From assembly GCA_964638155.1 (NCBI GenBank), contig CAZWYI010000027.1, positions 1-29,802 of the forward strand: a DNA stretch of 29,802 bases, written 5' to 3'. The notes under the pieces are model-generated. The model was not told the DNA's origin and ran no database searches. It worked only from the letters and a program-made list of their open reading frames with translations. The stretch's first letter is position 1; each line of letters starts with the position of its first letter. Shown in pieces: positions 14,791 to 23,137 of the stretch. Both the position numbers and the translations under genes were made by a program. Source of the DNA: CAYZTD01 sp964638155 (lineage in GTDB: Archaea; Thermoplasmatota; E2; DHVEG-1).

Positions 14791-15030
14791 ATGAAAAGAG
14801 AATATAAGAATACTCGATTAGGATTGTTAGCTGTTATATTTGGTATTACATCATTCATTTTTTCAATGCCTATTGAAAATATATTAATAGTTCAAATATT
14901 GCGATTGATTTGTTTTTTTACTGCTGTTATTGCTGGTCTTATATCATCTGGAAAAGGAGATAAAACAGGCGATATTGGAGTAGGAATAGGTGCGATTTCA
15001 TTAATTCTATATGTAATCTTAAACATTTAA
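14791..15030 (+). CDS. Small two-TM membrane protein, 79 aa
   Basis: It begins MKREYKNTRLGLLAVIFGIT. Two or three hydrophobic stretches follow (LLAVIFGITSFIFSM, IVQILRLICFFTAVIAGLI), then a Gly-rich turn SSGKGDKTGDIGVGIG and a final hydrophobic helix (AISLILYVIL). The arrangement resembles DUF4190-like small membrane proteins, which carry a similar glycine-rich loop, but I am not sure of this. GGTGTGATGGG precedes the ATG closely. The 187-base gap after it (15031-15217) holds only AT-rich sequence. Confidence 0.6.
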   Translation: MKREYKNTRLGLLAVIFGITSFIFSMPIENILIVQILRLICFFTAVIAGLISSGKGDKTGDIGVGIGAISLILYVILNI

Positions 15031-15217
15031 TATTATTTTTTATTTATGATGTGATTAGGTAAGATTTGTATTATAAACAAATAAAAAAAGAAATAATTAA
15101 GCATATAATGCAAAAATCAAGCGTTTTAAATATATAAAAATCATGCCTATAATAATAAGCATTCCTTAAGACAAATTTTTACAAAAACCACTATTTTACT
15201 AAAAATCTAATACAATC

Positions 15218-15349
15218 CTAATACTTTGGATAAAAATACAATATAACGTTTTTTCCTCTGTACTCTCTTAGACATATTTCTTTTTCATTTTGATTTTTTA
15301 AACAAAAATCAGAAGCAGTATTTCCAATATTAATTTTAGAATTTACCAT
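15218..15349 (-). pseudogene. Truncated peroxiredoxin (Bcp/PrxQ-type) stub
   Basis: It starts at ATG 15347-15349 behind a perfect Shine-Dalgarno GGAGGT on the minus strand (about 15358-15363). The 43 residues are the N-terminus of a Bcp/AhpC-TSA peroxiredoxin: MVNSKINIGNTASDFCLKNQ, KEICLREYRGKNV, ILYFYPKY. The family continues from YFYPK into the DxTPGCT loop with the peroxidatic Cys, but here TAT and a TAG follow and all three frames downstream carry stops. The catalytic part is absent, so the product cannot reduce peroxides. It is a deletion relic with intact expression signals, divergent from the MATE exporter. Confidence 0.75.
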
Positions 15350-15419
15350 ATACAAATAACCTCCGTAATTAAAATAGATAAACACAAAATTGAAATAAAT
15401 TTTGCTGTTGTCAAACCTC

Positions 15420-16889
15420 GTGATAAATTTCAAAAATAAAAATAATGCTTCTAACGGTAATAATAAAACAAAAGGTGTAGAAACCCTTTTAGGAGATCCA
15501 AAAAAAGCCATTATAAAACTAGCCCTACCAATGATTATTGCGATGGCTGTCCAGACTATTTATAATTTTGTTGATACTTTGTATGTATCTGGAGTTGGAC
15601 AAGATTTTTTCACTGATGCAGCAGTAGCGGGCATCGGTAAGCTTGGTACTTCTGCAATAGGATTGATATTTCCATTTTTTATGATGGCAATTGCATTATC
15701 CACAGGTATTGGAGTTGGTGGCTCTTCAGCAATTTCTCGTAGAATAGGTGCAAAAGATAAAACAGGTGCAGATAATGTTGCTGAGCATTCGATAATTACT
15801 TCTATGATTATTGCCATAGTTTTTAGTATAACTTTATTTTTTTCCGTTGAACATATTCTTAATGGGATTGGAGCAGGTGATTCTCTTCCATATGCAGTTG
15901 CTTATGGTAAAATTATTTTTGCTGGAAGCATTACTATATTTTTTATAAATGTTGCAACTGCAATACTGCGGGGAGAAGGTGATGCAAAAAGAGCAATGTA
16001 TGCAATTATCTTTGGAACAGGTCTCAATATTATTCTTGATCCTTTTTTTATATATACTTTTGAACTTGGTGTACCTGGAGCTGCCTATGCTACAATATTT
16101 TCAATGGCAGTAACATCCTTGTTATTGATTTATTGGCTATTTTCAAAAAAAGATACATATGTAGATTTTAAACTTAAACATTTCAAATTCAAAAAAGATA
16201 TCATTTTTGATATTTTTATAGTAGGTGTACCTGCATCAATTCAACAGCTTTCAATGTCTTTTACAATGCTTATTATAAATATTATCATAATAAATTTGGC
16301 AAATGCCGGAGATGCAGGTATCTCAATATATACTATTGGTTGGCGGGTTGTAATGCTTGCTATTCTTCCTCTTTTAGGACTTGCAACATCTGTTATTACA
16401 GTTACTGGTGCTTCGTATGGTGCAAAGGCTTACAAAAAACTAAACATAGGATTTATGTTCTCAGTAAAATTTGGATTAGCAATAGAAATAATTATCGCGG
16501 TGTTATTTTTTATTATAGCACCATTGATAACATCTATTTTTACAACGGGCGAAGGATTACAAGAACTACAAAAAGATATTGAATTATTTATAAAAATTTC
16601 ATGTTTTTTCTATCCTGGAGCAGCCCTTGGTATAGCATCCTCAGCAATGTTTCAAGGCGTTGGCAAAGGAATATATTCACTTATTGCAACTCTTGTTAGA
16701 ACAATTTTATTATCAACAATTCTAGCATCAGTATTTTGCTGTGTCTTTTCGATGGGTCTAGTTGGTATTTGGTGGGGTATTGTTGTAGCAAATCTAATAG
16801 GCTCTGTGATTTCATTTCTATGGGCAAAAATTTACATAAAAAATCTTTTTAAATATAAAAAGTCAACAATAAAACAACCAAATGTTTAA
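15420..16889 (+). CDS. MATE-family multidrug/Na+ antiporter
   Basis: About 489 residues with twelve membrane helices. It opens with KGVETLLGDPKKAIIKLALP, followed by the MATE pattern MAVQTIYNFVDTLYVSGVG. The two-fold repeat is visible, the second half starting at DIFIVGVPASIQQLSMSF. MATE proteins export cationic drugs, flavins or other metabolites in exchange for Na+ or H+. In this Na+-ATPase context Na+ drive is plausible but unproven. The start is uncertain: GTG 15420 leaves a short tail before the conserved region, while TTG 15402 or 15408 would lengthen it; none has a good ribosome site. It is divergent from the peroxiredoxin stub, with 35 bases separating it from the downstream carboxypeptidase. 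Confidence 0.92.
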   Translation: MINFKNKNNASNGNNKTKGVETLLGDPKKAIIKLALPMIIAMAVQTIYNFVDTLYVSGVGQDFFTDAAVAGIGKLGTSAIGLIFPFFMMAIALSTGIGVGGSSAISRRIGAKDKTGADNVAEHSIITSMIIAIVFSITLFFSVEHILNGIGAGDSLPYAVAYGKIIFAGSITIFFINVATAILRGEGDAKRAMYAIIFGTGLNIILDPFFIYTFELGVPGAAYATIFSMAVTSLLLIYWLFSKKDTYVDFKLKHFKFKKDIIFDIFIVGVPASIQQLSMSFTMLIINIIIINLANAGDAGISIYTIGWRVVMLAILPLLGLATSVITVTGASYGAKAYKKLNIGFMFSVKFGLAIEIIIAVLFFIIAPLITSIFTTGEGLQELQKDIELFIKISCFFYPGAALGIASSAMFQGVGKGIYSLIATLVRTILLSTILASVFCCVFSMGLVGIWWGIVVANLIGSVISFLWAKIYIKNLFKYKKSTIKQPNV

Positions 16890-16924
16890 ATGCAGGAATA
16901 AATTCTCTATTAACGACTGTTAAT

Positions 16925-18073
16925 ATGAGATTAAAAATTACTAAAATTATAGGGGTATTTGTGGCGCTACTATTTTTCTATACAATTCTTCCCACAAATG
17001 CAATAAATTTAAACCAGGAAAACGCAGAATTTAAATACCATTCATATCAAGAGATGACAGATTTATTAAAAACTTTAGAAAGTCAGAATCCAGATATTAT
17101 GAAACTAGAATCCCTTGGTAAAACCTATGAAGGAAGAGATATATGGCTAGTAAAATTATCAGATAATGTTAACGCAGATGAAAATGAACCAGGGGTTCTT
17201 TTAATGGGTGCACATCACGGAAACGAAAAACCATCTTATGAAGTTTTGATATATTTTATACAACACATAGTAGAAAATTATGATAAAAAAAATACTGATA
17301 ATGATGGAATACTAAATGAGGATATTATTGATGGATTTGATAACGATCAAGATGGGTTAATAGATGAAGACCCATCAGAAAAAAGGGTAAGCGAAGTTGT
17401 AAATAAAACTCAAATTTATATAATACCGATGGTTAGTCCAGATGGGGTAGAAGCAAACAGTAGAAAGAACTGTGCACCAAATTATGGGCCTTTTGGATTA
17501 AGAAATGAAATAACGTCATATGGTGTAAATCTAAATAGAAACTATGGTTACAAATGGAATTATCAGTTCTTATTTCCTTTTAGATTTCATCTCTATAACA
17601 TTTGGGATAAAAGTTTTAACTATAGAGGAGAAAAACCTTTTTCAGAAAATGAAACAAGAGCAGTAAAAAACCTTGTTGAAAAAAGTAATATTAGTATTTC
17701 ACTTTCTTATCATACTTATAGTGAGGTAATGCTTTATCCTTGGATGCACACGAGTAGAGATACTCCACATGAAAAAATATTTATTTCAGTAGGAGAAAAC
17801 ATGTCAAGGATAAACAAATATGAACTGCTAACTCATGGATGGAGAAACAGATCTTATATAATTCCAAGACTGGGTGGTACACTAGGCACATCAGAAAACT
17901 GGTTATATGGTGAACATGAAATAGTATCATTTACAATGGAATTATGTAAAACAAGAGCACCAACAGACCCTGAAATAGTATACGACTATCTATTAAAGCA
18001 TATTGGTGTAAACTTGTATGTATGTGAAAGATCATGGACAATTGAAGAAGAAAAGACACGAATTTTTGAATAG
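16925..18073 (+). CDS. Secreted M14 zinc carboxypeptidase
   Basis: A 382-residue protein with a signal peptide (residues 1-26, KITKIIGVFVALLFFYTILP then TNA). The M14 fold carries the zinc ligands H98 and E101 in HHGNEKPS and H263 in SLSYHTYSE, substrate-binding N204/R205 in GVNLNRNYG, the Tyr of NWLYGEHE and the catalytic Glu339 in SFTMEL. Between the first zinc motif and NLNRNY lies an Asp-rich insert, residues 123-150, with DNDGILNED and DNDQDGLIDED. These are DxDxDG-type calcium loops, like those in thrombospondin-type-3 or dockerin-like repeats. The enzyme likely trims C-terminal residues of proteins outside the cell, consistent with peptide feeding on detritus. Calcium may stabilise it. 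Confidence 0.93.
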   Translation: MRLKITKIIGVFVALLFFYTILPTNAINLNQENAEFKYHSYQEMTDLLKTLESQNPDIMKLESLGKTYEGRDIWLVKLSDNVNADENEPGVLLMGAHHGNEKPSYEVLIYFIQHIVENYDKKNTDNDGILNEDIIDGFDNDQDGLIDEDPSEKRVSEVVNKTQIYIIPMVSPDGVEANSRKNCAPNYGPFGLRNEITSYGVNLNRNYGYKWNYQFLFPFRFHLYNIWDKSFNYRGEKPFSENETRAVKNLVEKSNISISLSYHTYSEVMLYPWMHTSRDTPHEKIFISVGENMSRINKYELLTHGWRNRSYIIPRLGGTLGTSENWLYGEHEIVSFTMELCKTRAPTDPEIVYDYLLKHIGVNLYVCERSWTIEEEKTRIFE

Positions 18074-18142
18074 TTTAAATGACCCTATTTTGATATTAAT
18101 AAACTAAAATTGTTTTTCCAGGCAAAAAATGAAGTGATAAAA

Positions 18143-18280
18143 ATGTTTGTCTGGAAATATAGAATCGTATCGGACGCAGGTATAATTACCACCCAAAACA
18201 TGGATTATGCTGAAAGAAAAAGTAAACTAGGAAACATTGTTTTTTGTAAACGGGAATCAAACTTTTATAAATATAGTTAA
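18143..18280 (+). CDS. Small ORF upstream of aIF5B, 45 aa
   Basis: ATG 18143 to TAA 18278-18280, preceded by AAGTGATAAAA as a plausible ribosome site. The product begins MFVWKYRIVSDAGIITTQNM and ends FCKRESNFYKYS. Its composition is protein-like, with mixed polarity and aromatic residues, but no family was recognised. It ends 52 bases before aIF5B and could be a leader peptide or an independent small gene. A TATA-like TTTATAAATA lies across its 3' end (about 18264-18273), which suggests the downstream promoter overlaps it. Confidence 0.45.
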   Translation: MFVWKYRIVSDAGIITTQNMDYAERKSKLGNIVFCKRESNFYKYS

Positions 18281-18309
18281 AATCAATAAAGATTATAAAG
18301 GTAGCATTA

Positions 18310-18328
18310 TTTCACCGGAAAGGTGAAA
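18310..18328 (+). promoter_or_regulatory. Hairpin containing the aIF5B ribosome-binding site
   Basis: TTTCACC-GGAAA-GGTGAAA: a perfect 7-bp stem whose right arm is the GGTGA Shine-Dalgarno of the gene starting at 18333. If transcribed from the TATA-like element near 18264, the stem would hide the ribosome site. If transcription starts from the nearer GATTATAAAG (18291-18300), only the right arm is made and the palindrome would act in DNA. Which applies cannot be decided here. Confidence 0.5.
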
Positions 18329-18332
18329 ACAT

Positions 18333-20096
18333 ATGACTGCCTCCTCTAAATATACAAGACAACCAATTGTAAGTGTACTAGGCCATGTAGATCATGGTAA
18401 AACAAGTGTACTTGATTTCATTCGTGGTTCTACAGTTGCTGCTAGAGAATCAGGAGCTATAACTCAACATATTGGTGCAACAGAAATACCAATAGATGCA
18501 ATACACAAAGTATGCGGAGATCTATTAAAAGGAAAAAAATTCACGTTACCCGGTCTTTTATTTATTGATACCCCGGGGCATCACGCTTTTACAACACTTA
18601 GATCAAGAGGTGGGTCACTAGCAGATATAGCTATTTTAATTGTCGATGCAACAGAAGGATTTAAACCTCAAACATATGAATCAATAAATATTTTAAAACA
18701 ATACAAAACACCATTTATAATCGCAGCAAACAAAATAGATGCAATATCAGGATGGCAAAAAACAAAGGGAGATGCAAAGACTAGAATAAATAATCAGAGA
18801 ACAAATGTAAAAAATGTTTTTGAAGAAAATATATATGAGATGATAGGAGCACTATCAGAACATAAACTAAATTCAAATTTATATTATAAAATCTCAGATT
18901 TTAGAAAATCAATAGGTATAATTCCAGTTTCAGCAAAAACAGGTGAAGGGATACCAGAGCTTCTAATGGTTTTAGTAGGTCTTGCACAAAGATTTCTTGA
19001 AGAAAAACTATTGATAGAAACAGGTCCAGGAAAAGGAACAGTTTTAGAAGTAAAAGAAGAGATAGGACTTGGAAAAACAATTGATACAATAATTTATAAT
19101 GGTACAATAAAAGATGATGATGAAATAGTAATTGGAACAATGAAGGAACCTATTGTTACATCAATTAGAGCACTTCTTAAACCAAAGGCACTAGATGAAA
19201 TAAGAGATCCAAGAGAAAAATTCGATTCAGTTAAAGAAGTTCATGCGGCAAGTGGGATAAAAATAGCATCTCCCGATCTTGAAGATGTTATACCTGGTGC
19301 ACCTATTAGAGTTGTAAAGGATAATTTAGAAGAAATAATCAAAGAAATTAAAAAATCAACTAAATTAGATTACAAACTAGATGAACAAGGTATTTTAATA
19401 AAAGCTGATACCATAGGATCACTTGAGGCATTGATAAAGGAATCACAGGAAAAAGGAATAAAAATTAGAAAAGCAGAAATTGGAAATGTTTCAAAAAGAG
19501 ATATCATAGAAGCAGATGCAACAACTGATCCATTAAACAAGGTTATCTTTTCTTTTAATGTGAAAATCCTACCTGAAGCAAAAGAAGAACTTACAGAAAC
19601 AGATATTGCAATTTTCAACAAAGACGTGATATATACAATTATGGAAAACTATGATGAGTGGCTTTCCAAAAAGAAAGCTCAAATTGAGCAACAAAGAAGA
19701 AAAGATTATACCCATCCAGGTATGGTAAAATTTTTGCCAGACTATGTTTTTAGAGTAAATCATCCAGCAGTAATAGGTGTAAGAGTGCTTGCAGGTAGAA
19801 TACAATCAGATACAAAACTATTAAAAGAAGATGGTAGAGTAGTCGGTCGGATAAAAAGTATACAATCAGAAAATAAAACATTAGATGAAGCAACACAAGG
19901 TGAAGAAGTAGCAATATCCATAGAGGGAGTAACTGTAGGCAGGCAGATTAAAGGAAATGATATTCTATATACTGATCTATCTTCAGAAGAAGCAAAAAAA
20001 CTCAAACAGATGGATGTATTAAATATCGATGAGAAAGATGTTCTTGAGAAAATCACACAAATTAAAAGAAAAACTGATAAATTTTGGGGTATTTGA
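18333..20096 (+). CDS. infB: Translation initiation factor aIF5B
   Basis: A 587-residue GTPase that promotes subunit joining during archaeal translation initiation. G-domain motifs are GHVDHGKTSV (G1), ITQHIGATEIP (switch 1), DTPGHHAF (G3) and ANKIDA (G4). They are followed by domain II (ETGPGKGTVLEVKEEIGLGK), domain III (IKADTIGSLEALIKES) and domain IV with VGRQIKGNDILYTDL near the C-terminus. The length is normal for aIF5B lacking the eukaryotic N-extension. There is no intein, although archaeal aIF5B is a known intein host. The ATG is fixed by the GGTGA at 18322-18326. It lies immediately upstream of the ATPase operon, but a hairpin and a new TATA box separate them. Confidence 0.97.
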   Translation: MTASSKYTRQPIVSVLGHVDHGKTSVLDFIRGSTVAARESGAITQHIGATEIPIDAIHKVCGDLLKGKKFTLPGLLFIDTPGHHAFTTLRSRGGSLADIAILIVDATEGFKPQTYESINILKQYKTPFIIAANKIDAISGWQKTKGDAKTRINNQRTNVKNVFEENIYEMIGALSEHKLNSNLYYKISDFRKSIGIIPVSAKTGEGIPELLMVLVGLAQRFLEEKLLIETGPGKGTVLEVKEEIGLGKTIDTIIYNGTIKDDDEIVIGTMKEPIVTSIRALLKPKALDEIRDPREKFDSVKEVHAASGIKIASPDLEDVIPGAPIRVVKDNLEEIIKEIKKSTKLDYKLDEQGILIKADTIGSLEALIKESQEKGIKIRKAEIGNVSKRDIIEADATTDPLNKVIFSFNVKILPEAKEELTETDIAIFNKDVIYTIMENYDEWLSKKKAQIEQQRRKDYTHPGMVKFLPDYVFRVNHPAVIGVRVLAGRIQSDTKLLKEDGRVVGRIKSIQSENKTLDEATQGEEVAISIEGVTVGRQIKGNDILYTDLSSEEAKKLKQMDVLNIDEKDVLEKITQIKRKTDKFWGI

Positions 20097-20101
20097 AACA
20101 A

Positions 20102-20121
20102 TATTCAAATATCATTGAATA
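20102..20121 (+). terminator. Hairpin after aIF5B
   Basis: TATTCAA-ATATCA-TTGAATA begins 6 bases after the aIF5B stop and is followed by ATTTTC. The weak AT stem with a short T-run could help 3'-end formation before the ATPase promoter. Tentative. Confidence 0.35.
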
Positions 20122-20134
20122 ATTTTCATGTATC

Positions 20135-20142
20135 TATAAAAA
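20135..20142 (+). promoter_or_regulatory. TATA box for the ATPase operon
   Basis: TATAAAAA predicts transcription near 20165 and a short leader containing ACGGGGTAT, the ribosome site for the H subunit at 20178. It implies that the ATPase operon can be transcribed independently of aIF5B. Confidence 0.5.
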
Positions 20143-20177
20143 CCCTAATAAATAACTTATTAATACGGGGTATTCAG

Positions 20178-20495
20178 ATGTCTTCTAATAGTATAAAAAA
20201 TATCAAAGAGGCTGAAAAAAAAGCTATACACAAAATCGAAAAAACAAGAGATGAAACCAAAAAAACAATTGAAAAAGCAGAAATAGACTCAGAAAAAGAA
20301 AAAGAGAAAATAATAAAAAAAGCAGAAAAAAAAGTTGAAAAACTAAAAGACAAAGCAAAACAAGAAGCAGAAAAAGAAATTGAAAAGATAAAAAAAGAAA
20401 ACAAAGAAGATATTAAAAAAATCAAAGATAAATCTAATAAAAAAATATCACAAGCCTCAGATCTCATAATAGAAGAATTAAAAAAAGGGGGATAA
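20178..20495 (+). CDS. ahaH: A/V-type ATPase subunit H (peripheral stalk)
   Basis: 105 residues, almost entirely Lys/Glu heptad-like helix (KNIKEAEKKAIHKIEKTRDE and onward), ending QASDLIIEELKKGG. Subunit H pairs with E to form the peripheral stator stalk of archaeal ATPases. The ATG at 20178 is chosen because GGGGTATTCAG precedes it; an earlier in-frame start at 20115 would include the hairpin region. It is first in the HIKECFABD order, which itself supports the call despite low-complexity sequence. Its stop lies 23 bases before subunit I. Confidence 0.85.
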   Translation: MSSNSIKNIKEAEKKAIHKIEKTRDETKKTIEKAEIDSEKEKEKIIKKAEKKVEKLKDKAKQEAEKEIEKIKKENKEDIKKIKDKSNKKISQASDLIIEELKKGG

Positions 20496-20518
20496 AAAAA
20501 ATACTTTTTCCTGCTCAA

Positions 20519-22522
20519 ATGAAAAAGGCTGAAATAGTTATTCATCAAAACTATTTAGAGCAGGTAATAAAAAAATTACACGAAATAGGAATAATGGAAA
20601 TTATTGATATTTCTAAACAAATAAGAGATACAAAAGAAAAAATAGAACTAGCAGAGTCGCATCCTGATGCAGAAACACTAGCAAACTATGAGATAAGACT
20701 TGCTCGTTTAGTTGATATTTTAAAAAAATATAAACAAAAAAAGAAAGGAATTAAATCTTTATTTCACCCAGATCTACCAGAACAAAAAGAAGTAGAAGAA
20801 AAAACATTAGAGGAACTATATTCTTATGCTGAAGGAACCCTTGGAGACATAGAACAAAAAATAATACAAAAAAAAGAAAAAATTGATTCTTTAAAAGAAG
20901 AAAAAGAAGAAATCGAAAAAAAGCTAGATCAAATAAATTTTTTGAAAGATTTTGATTTTAATATTGGTGAATTTGGAGAAAATAAATACTTAATTTTAAA
21001 AGCAGGTATTACTGAAGATATCAAGCCAATAGAAAAAGAAATAGAAAAACTAACTCTAGTTGAATGTTATAAAAAAGGCCATAAAATAGGTAAAAAAATA
21101 AAATGGGCAGTAGTTTTAATAGGGCATATAAAAGAAAAAGAAAAAATAGAAAAAATAACTAGAGAAAATATAGAAGAATTTAAACTAAATGGTTTGTCAG
21201 GATTTCCAAAAGAGGTAAACAAAGAACTTAACGAAAAAATCAAAGATATAAACAAAGAAGGAAAAAATATAAAAAAAGATCTTAGAAAATACACAAATAA
21301 ACAACTAAGTGAACTACTATCTATAAAAGAAGAAATAAAGCTAGAAAAAATTAGAAAAGAAGTACCTAAGAATTTTACAAAGACAAACTATACATATCAA
21401 ATAGAAGGATGGGTAAAAAAAGAAGATCAAAACATTTTAAAAAACTCTTTAAATAATGTAGCAAAAGAAAAAATAGTGATTAATCTAAAAACACCTTCTC
21501 AAAATCCAGACAACCCTCCTGTAGATATTAAAACTCCCTGGTGGGCAAAAGGGTTTAAAGATTTATTAGGTATGTTTTCACTACCAAAATATAACGAGAT
21601 AAACCCTACTGTTATAATGGGTATATTTTTTGTATTGTTCTTTGGGTTTATGCTTGGTGACGGAGGATATGGTTTAGTAATACTATCCCTATCATTATTT
21701 GGATATTTTAAATTTTCAAAATTTAGTTCAATGATTAAAAGTTGGTCATTTATGGGTATATGGCTTGGTCTTACAACAGCTATAGTAGGATTTTTAACAA
21801 ATAGTTTCTTTGGGGATTTAATACCACGATTTATTTACAACAATCCAGAACAAACCTTGTATCAAGCAAACATAATGGGAATAAGTTTACCATTAAACTC
21901 AATAAAAGATCCTCTAACAATTTTAACAATAGCGTTAATACTAGGATTAATACATCTGAATATAGGTATAATTCTTGGAATATTACAGGAATACCGAAAT
22001 AAAAACTACAAAAAACTTCTAACTGAGCAGTCTTGCTGGATACCCCTACAAATTGGTGGAGGCATGCTAATTGGAAAATACATACTTGATTTTCAACTGT
22101 CTCAAAGCATGTTTTATATAGCAGCAATTATCGTAGTAATTGGTATTATTCAATTATTTGCAGGAAAAGGACCAATAGGATTTTTTGATATAACAGGTTA
22201 TGTAGGTGATTGGCTATCCTATGCAAGGCTTCTTGCTTTAGGCCTAGCTACAGCAGGTATGGCTCTAGCATTCAATGTTGTATCAGGGATGCTAAGACCT
22301 GAAGAAGGAGGAATAATAGCAGCAGTATTAATCATTATAATGGTAATTTTGTTGATAATTATGCATCTAGTAAATCTTGGTTTGCAAGCTTTAGGTGCAG
22401 GAGTACACTCTTTAAGATTACAATATGTAGAATTCTTTAATAGATTCTATGAAGGCGGAGGAAAAGAATTTTCGCCTTTTAAAATAAAAAGAAGGTACAC
22501 TAAAAAAATAAAAGAAAAATAA
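20519..22522 (+). CDS. atpI: A/V-type ATPase subunit I (a-type stator)
   Basis: A 667-residue membrane subunit. The N-terminal 350 residues are a cytoplasmic coiled-coil region that anchors the peripheral stalks. The C-terminal half has about seven membrane helices, beginning at TVIMGIFFVLFFGFMLGDGG. Essential arginines of the ion path are visible: R570 in GDWLSYARLLALGLATAG and R633 in GVHSLRLQYVEFF, which match the paired arginines of the Enterococcus NtpI subunit. The length is typical. It ends 22 bases before subunit K, which has its own GGAGG site at about 22531. Confidence 0.96.
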   Translation: MKKAEIVIHQNYLEQVIKKLHEIGIMEIIDISKQIRDTKEKIELAESHPDAETLANYEIRLARLVDILKKYKQKKKGIKSLFHPDLPEQKEVEEKTLEELYSYAEGTLGDIEQKIIQKKEKIDSLKEEKEEIEKKLDQINFLKDFDFNIGEFGENKYLILKAGITEDIKPIEKEIEKLTLVECYKKGHKIGKKIKWAVVLIGHIKEKEKIEKITRENIEEFKLNGLSGFPKEVNKELNEKIKDINKEGKNIKKDLRKYTNKQLSELLSIKEEIKLEKIRKEVPKNFTKTNYTYQIEGWVKKEDQNILKNSLNNVAKEKIVINLKTPSQNPDNPPVDIKTPWWAKGFKDLLGMFSLPKYNEINPTVIMGIFFVLFFGFMLGDGGYGLVILSLSLFGYFKFSKFSSMIKSWSFMGIWLGLTTAIVGFLTNSFFGDLIPRFIYNNPEQTLYQANIMGISLPLNSIKDPLTILTIALILGLIHLNIGIILGILQEYRNKNYKKLLTEQSCWIPLQIGGGMLIGKYILDFQLSQSMFYIAAIIVVIGIIQLFAGKGPIGFFDITGYVGDWLSYARLLALGLATAGMALAFNVVSGMLRPEEGGIIAAVLIIIMVILLIIMHLVNLGLQALGAGVHSLRLQYVEFFNRFYEGGGKEFSPFKIKRRYTKKIKEK

Positions 22523-22544
22523 AAAAATATGGAGGAAAAAGAAA

Positions 22545-23114
22545 ATGAAAAAAATAAAAAAAGGAGCAATAATAGCAATCCTACTTGCAATATTATTTTT
22601 GTTTTCTGCAGGTATGGCTTCAGCACAAATAACTGAAGAAGAAAGTGCAAACAATACAAAATTTGTAATACTTGGTTGCGCTCTAGCAATAGGCATTGCA
22701 GGTATCGCATCGGCTATTGGTCTAGGTATTGCTGGTTCATCAGCGATAGCAGTTACTGCTGAAAAACCAAACCTGTTTGGAAAATTACTAGTGTTGCAAG
22801 TGCTTCCAATGACACAGGCAGTATACGGTCTTTTAACAGCTATCCTACTTATGATGGGTGCAGGATTACTTGGCGGAGCTGGAGAAGTAAGCTCACTTAT
22901 GGGCTCAGGTGCAATATGGATTGGGCTTGCTGTAGGATTAACTGGAATTTCAGCGATAAACCAGGGTATGGTAGCAAGCTCATCGATTAGTGCAACTGGA
23001 AGAAACCCCGATGTAGCTGCGAGAGGAATTATTTTTACAGTTATGCCAGAGACTATTGCTATATTCGGATTACTAGTTGGAATATTGCTTATGACTGGAC
23101 TAGGTCTATTATAA
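22545..23114 (+). CDS. atpK: A/V-type ATPase subunit K (rotor proteolipid, Na+-type site)
   Basis: 189 residues. An N-terminal signal-like helix (residues 7-25, ending MASAQ) precedes two helical hairpins, the 16-kDa-type duplicated proteolipid. The first hairpin lacks the ion-binding carboxylate and reads VLPMTQAVYG; the second keeps Glu169 in VMPETIAIFG. There is thus one carboxylate per four helices, as in V-type rotors. L87, T90, Q91, Q140 (INQGMV) and E169 coincide with the five Na+ ligands of Enterococcus hirae NtpK (L61, T64, Q65, Q110, E139), predicting Na+ coupling. The ribosome site GGAGG is strong. The N-terminal extension resembles the one on the Thermus rotor subunit. Confidence 0.95.
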   Translation: MKKIKKGAIIAILLAILFLFSAGMASAQITEEESANNTKFVILGCALAIGIAGIASAIGLGIAGSSAIAVTAEKPNLFGKLLVLQVLPMTQAVYGLLTAILLMMGAGLLGGAGEVSSLMGSGAIWIGLAVGLTGISAINQGMVASSSISATGRNPDVAARGIIFTVMPETIAIFGLLVGILLMTGLGLL

Positions 23115-23137
23115 AAAAAATCTATGGTCAAGAGAAT

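Noticed and set aside
20115..20177. Extended N-terminus for ATPase subunit H
   Set aside because: The extra 21 residues would cover the hairpin after aIF5B and the predicted promoter; GGGGTAT before ATG 20178 fits better.
22418..23131. Long minus-strand frame (237 codons) opposite atpK
   Set aside because: It is antisense to the strongly conserved rotor gene, with Ile/Pro/Ala-rich composition produced by the complement of Gly/Ala codons and a Phe-run end from poly-Lys codons. No ribosome site or family features.
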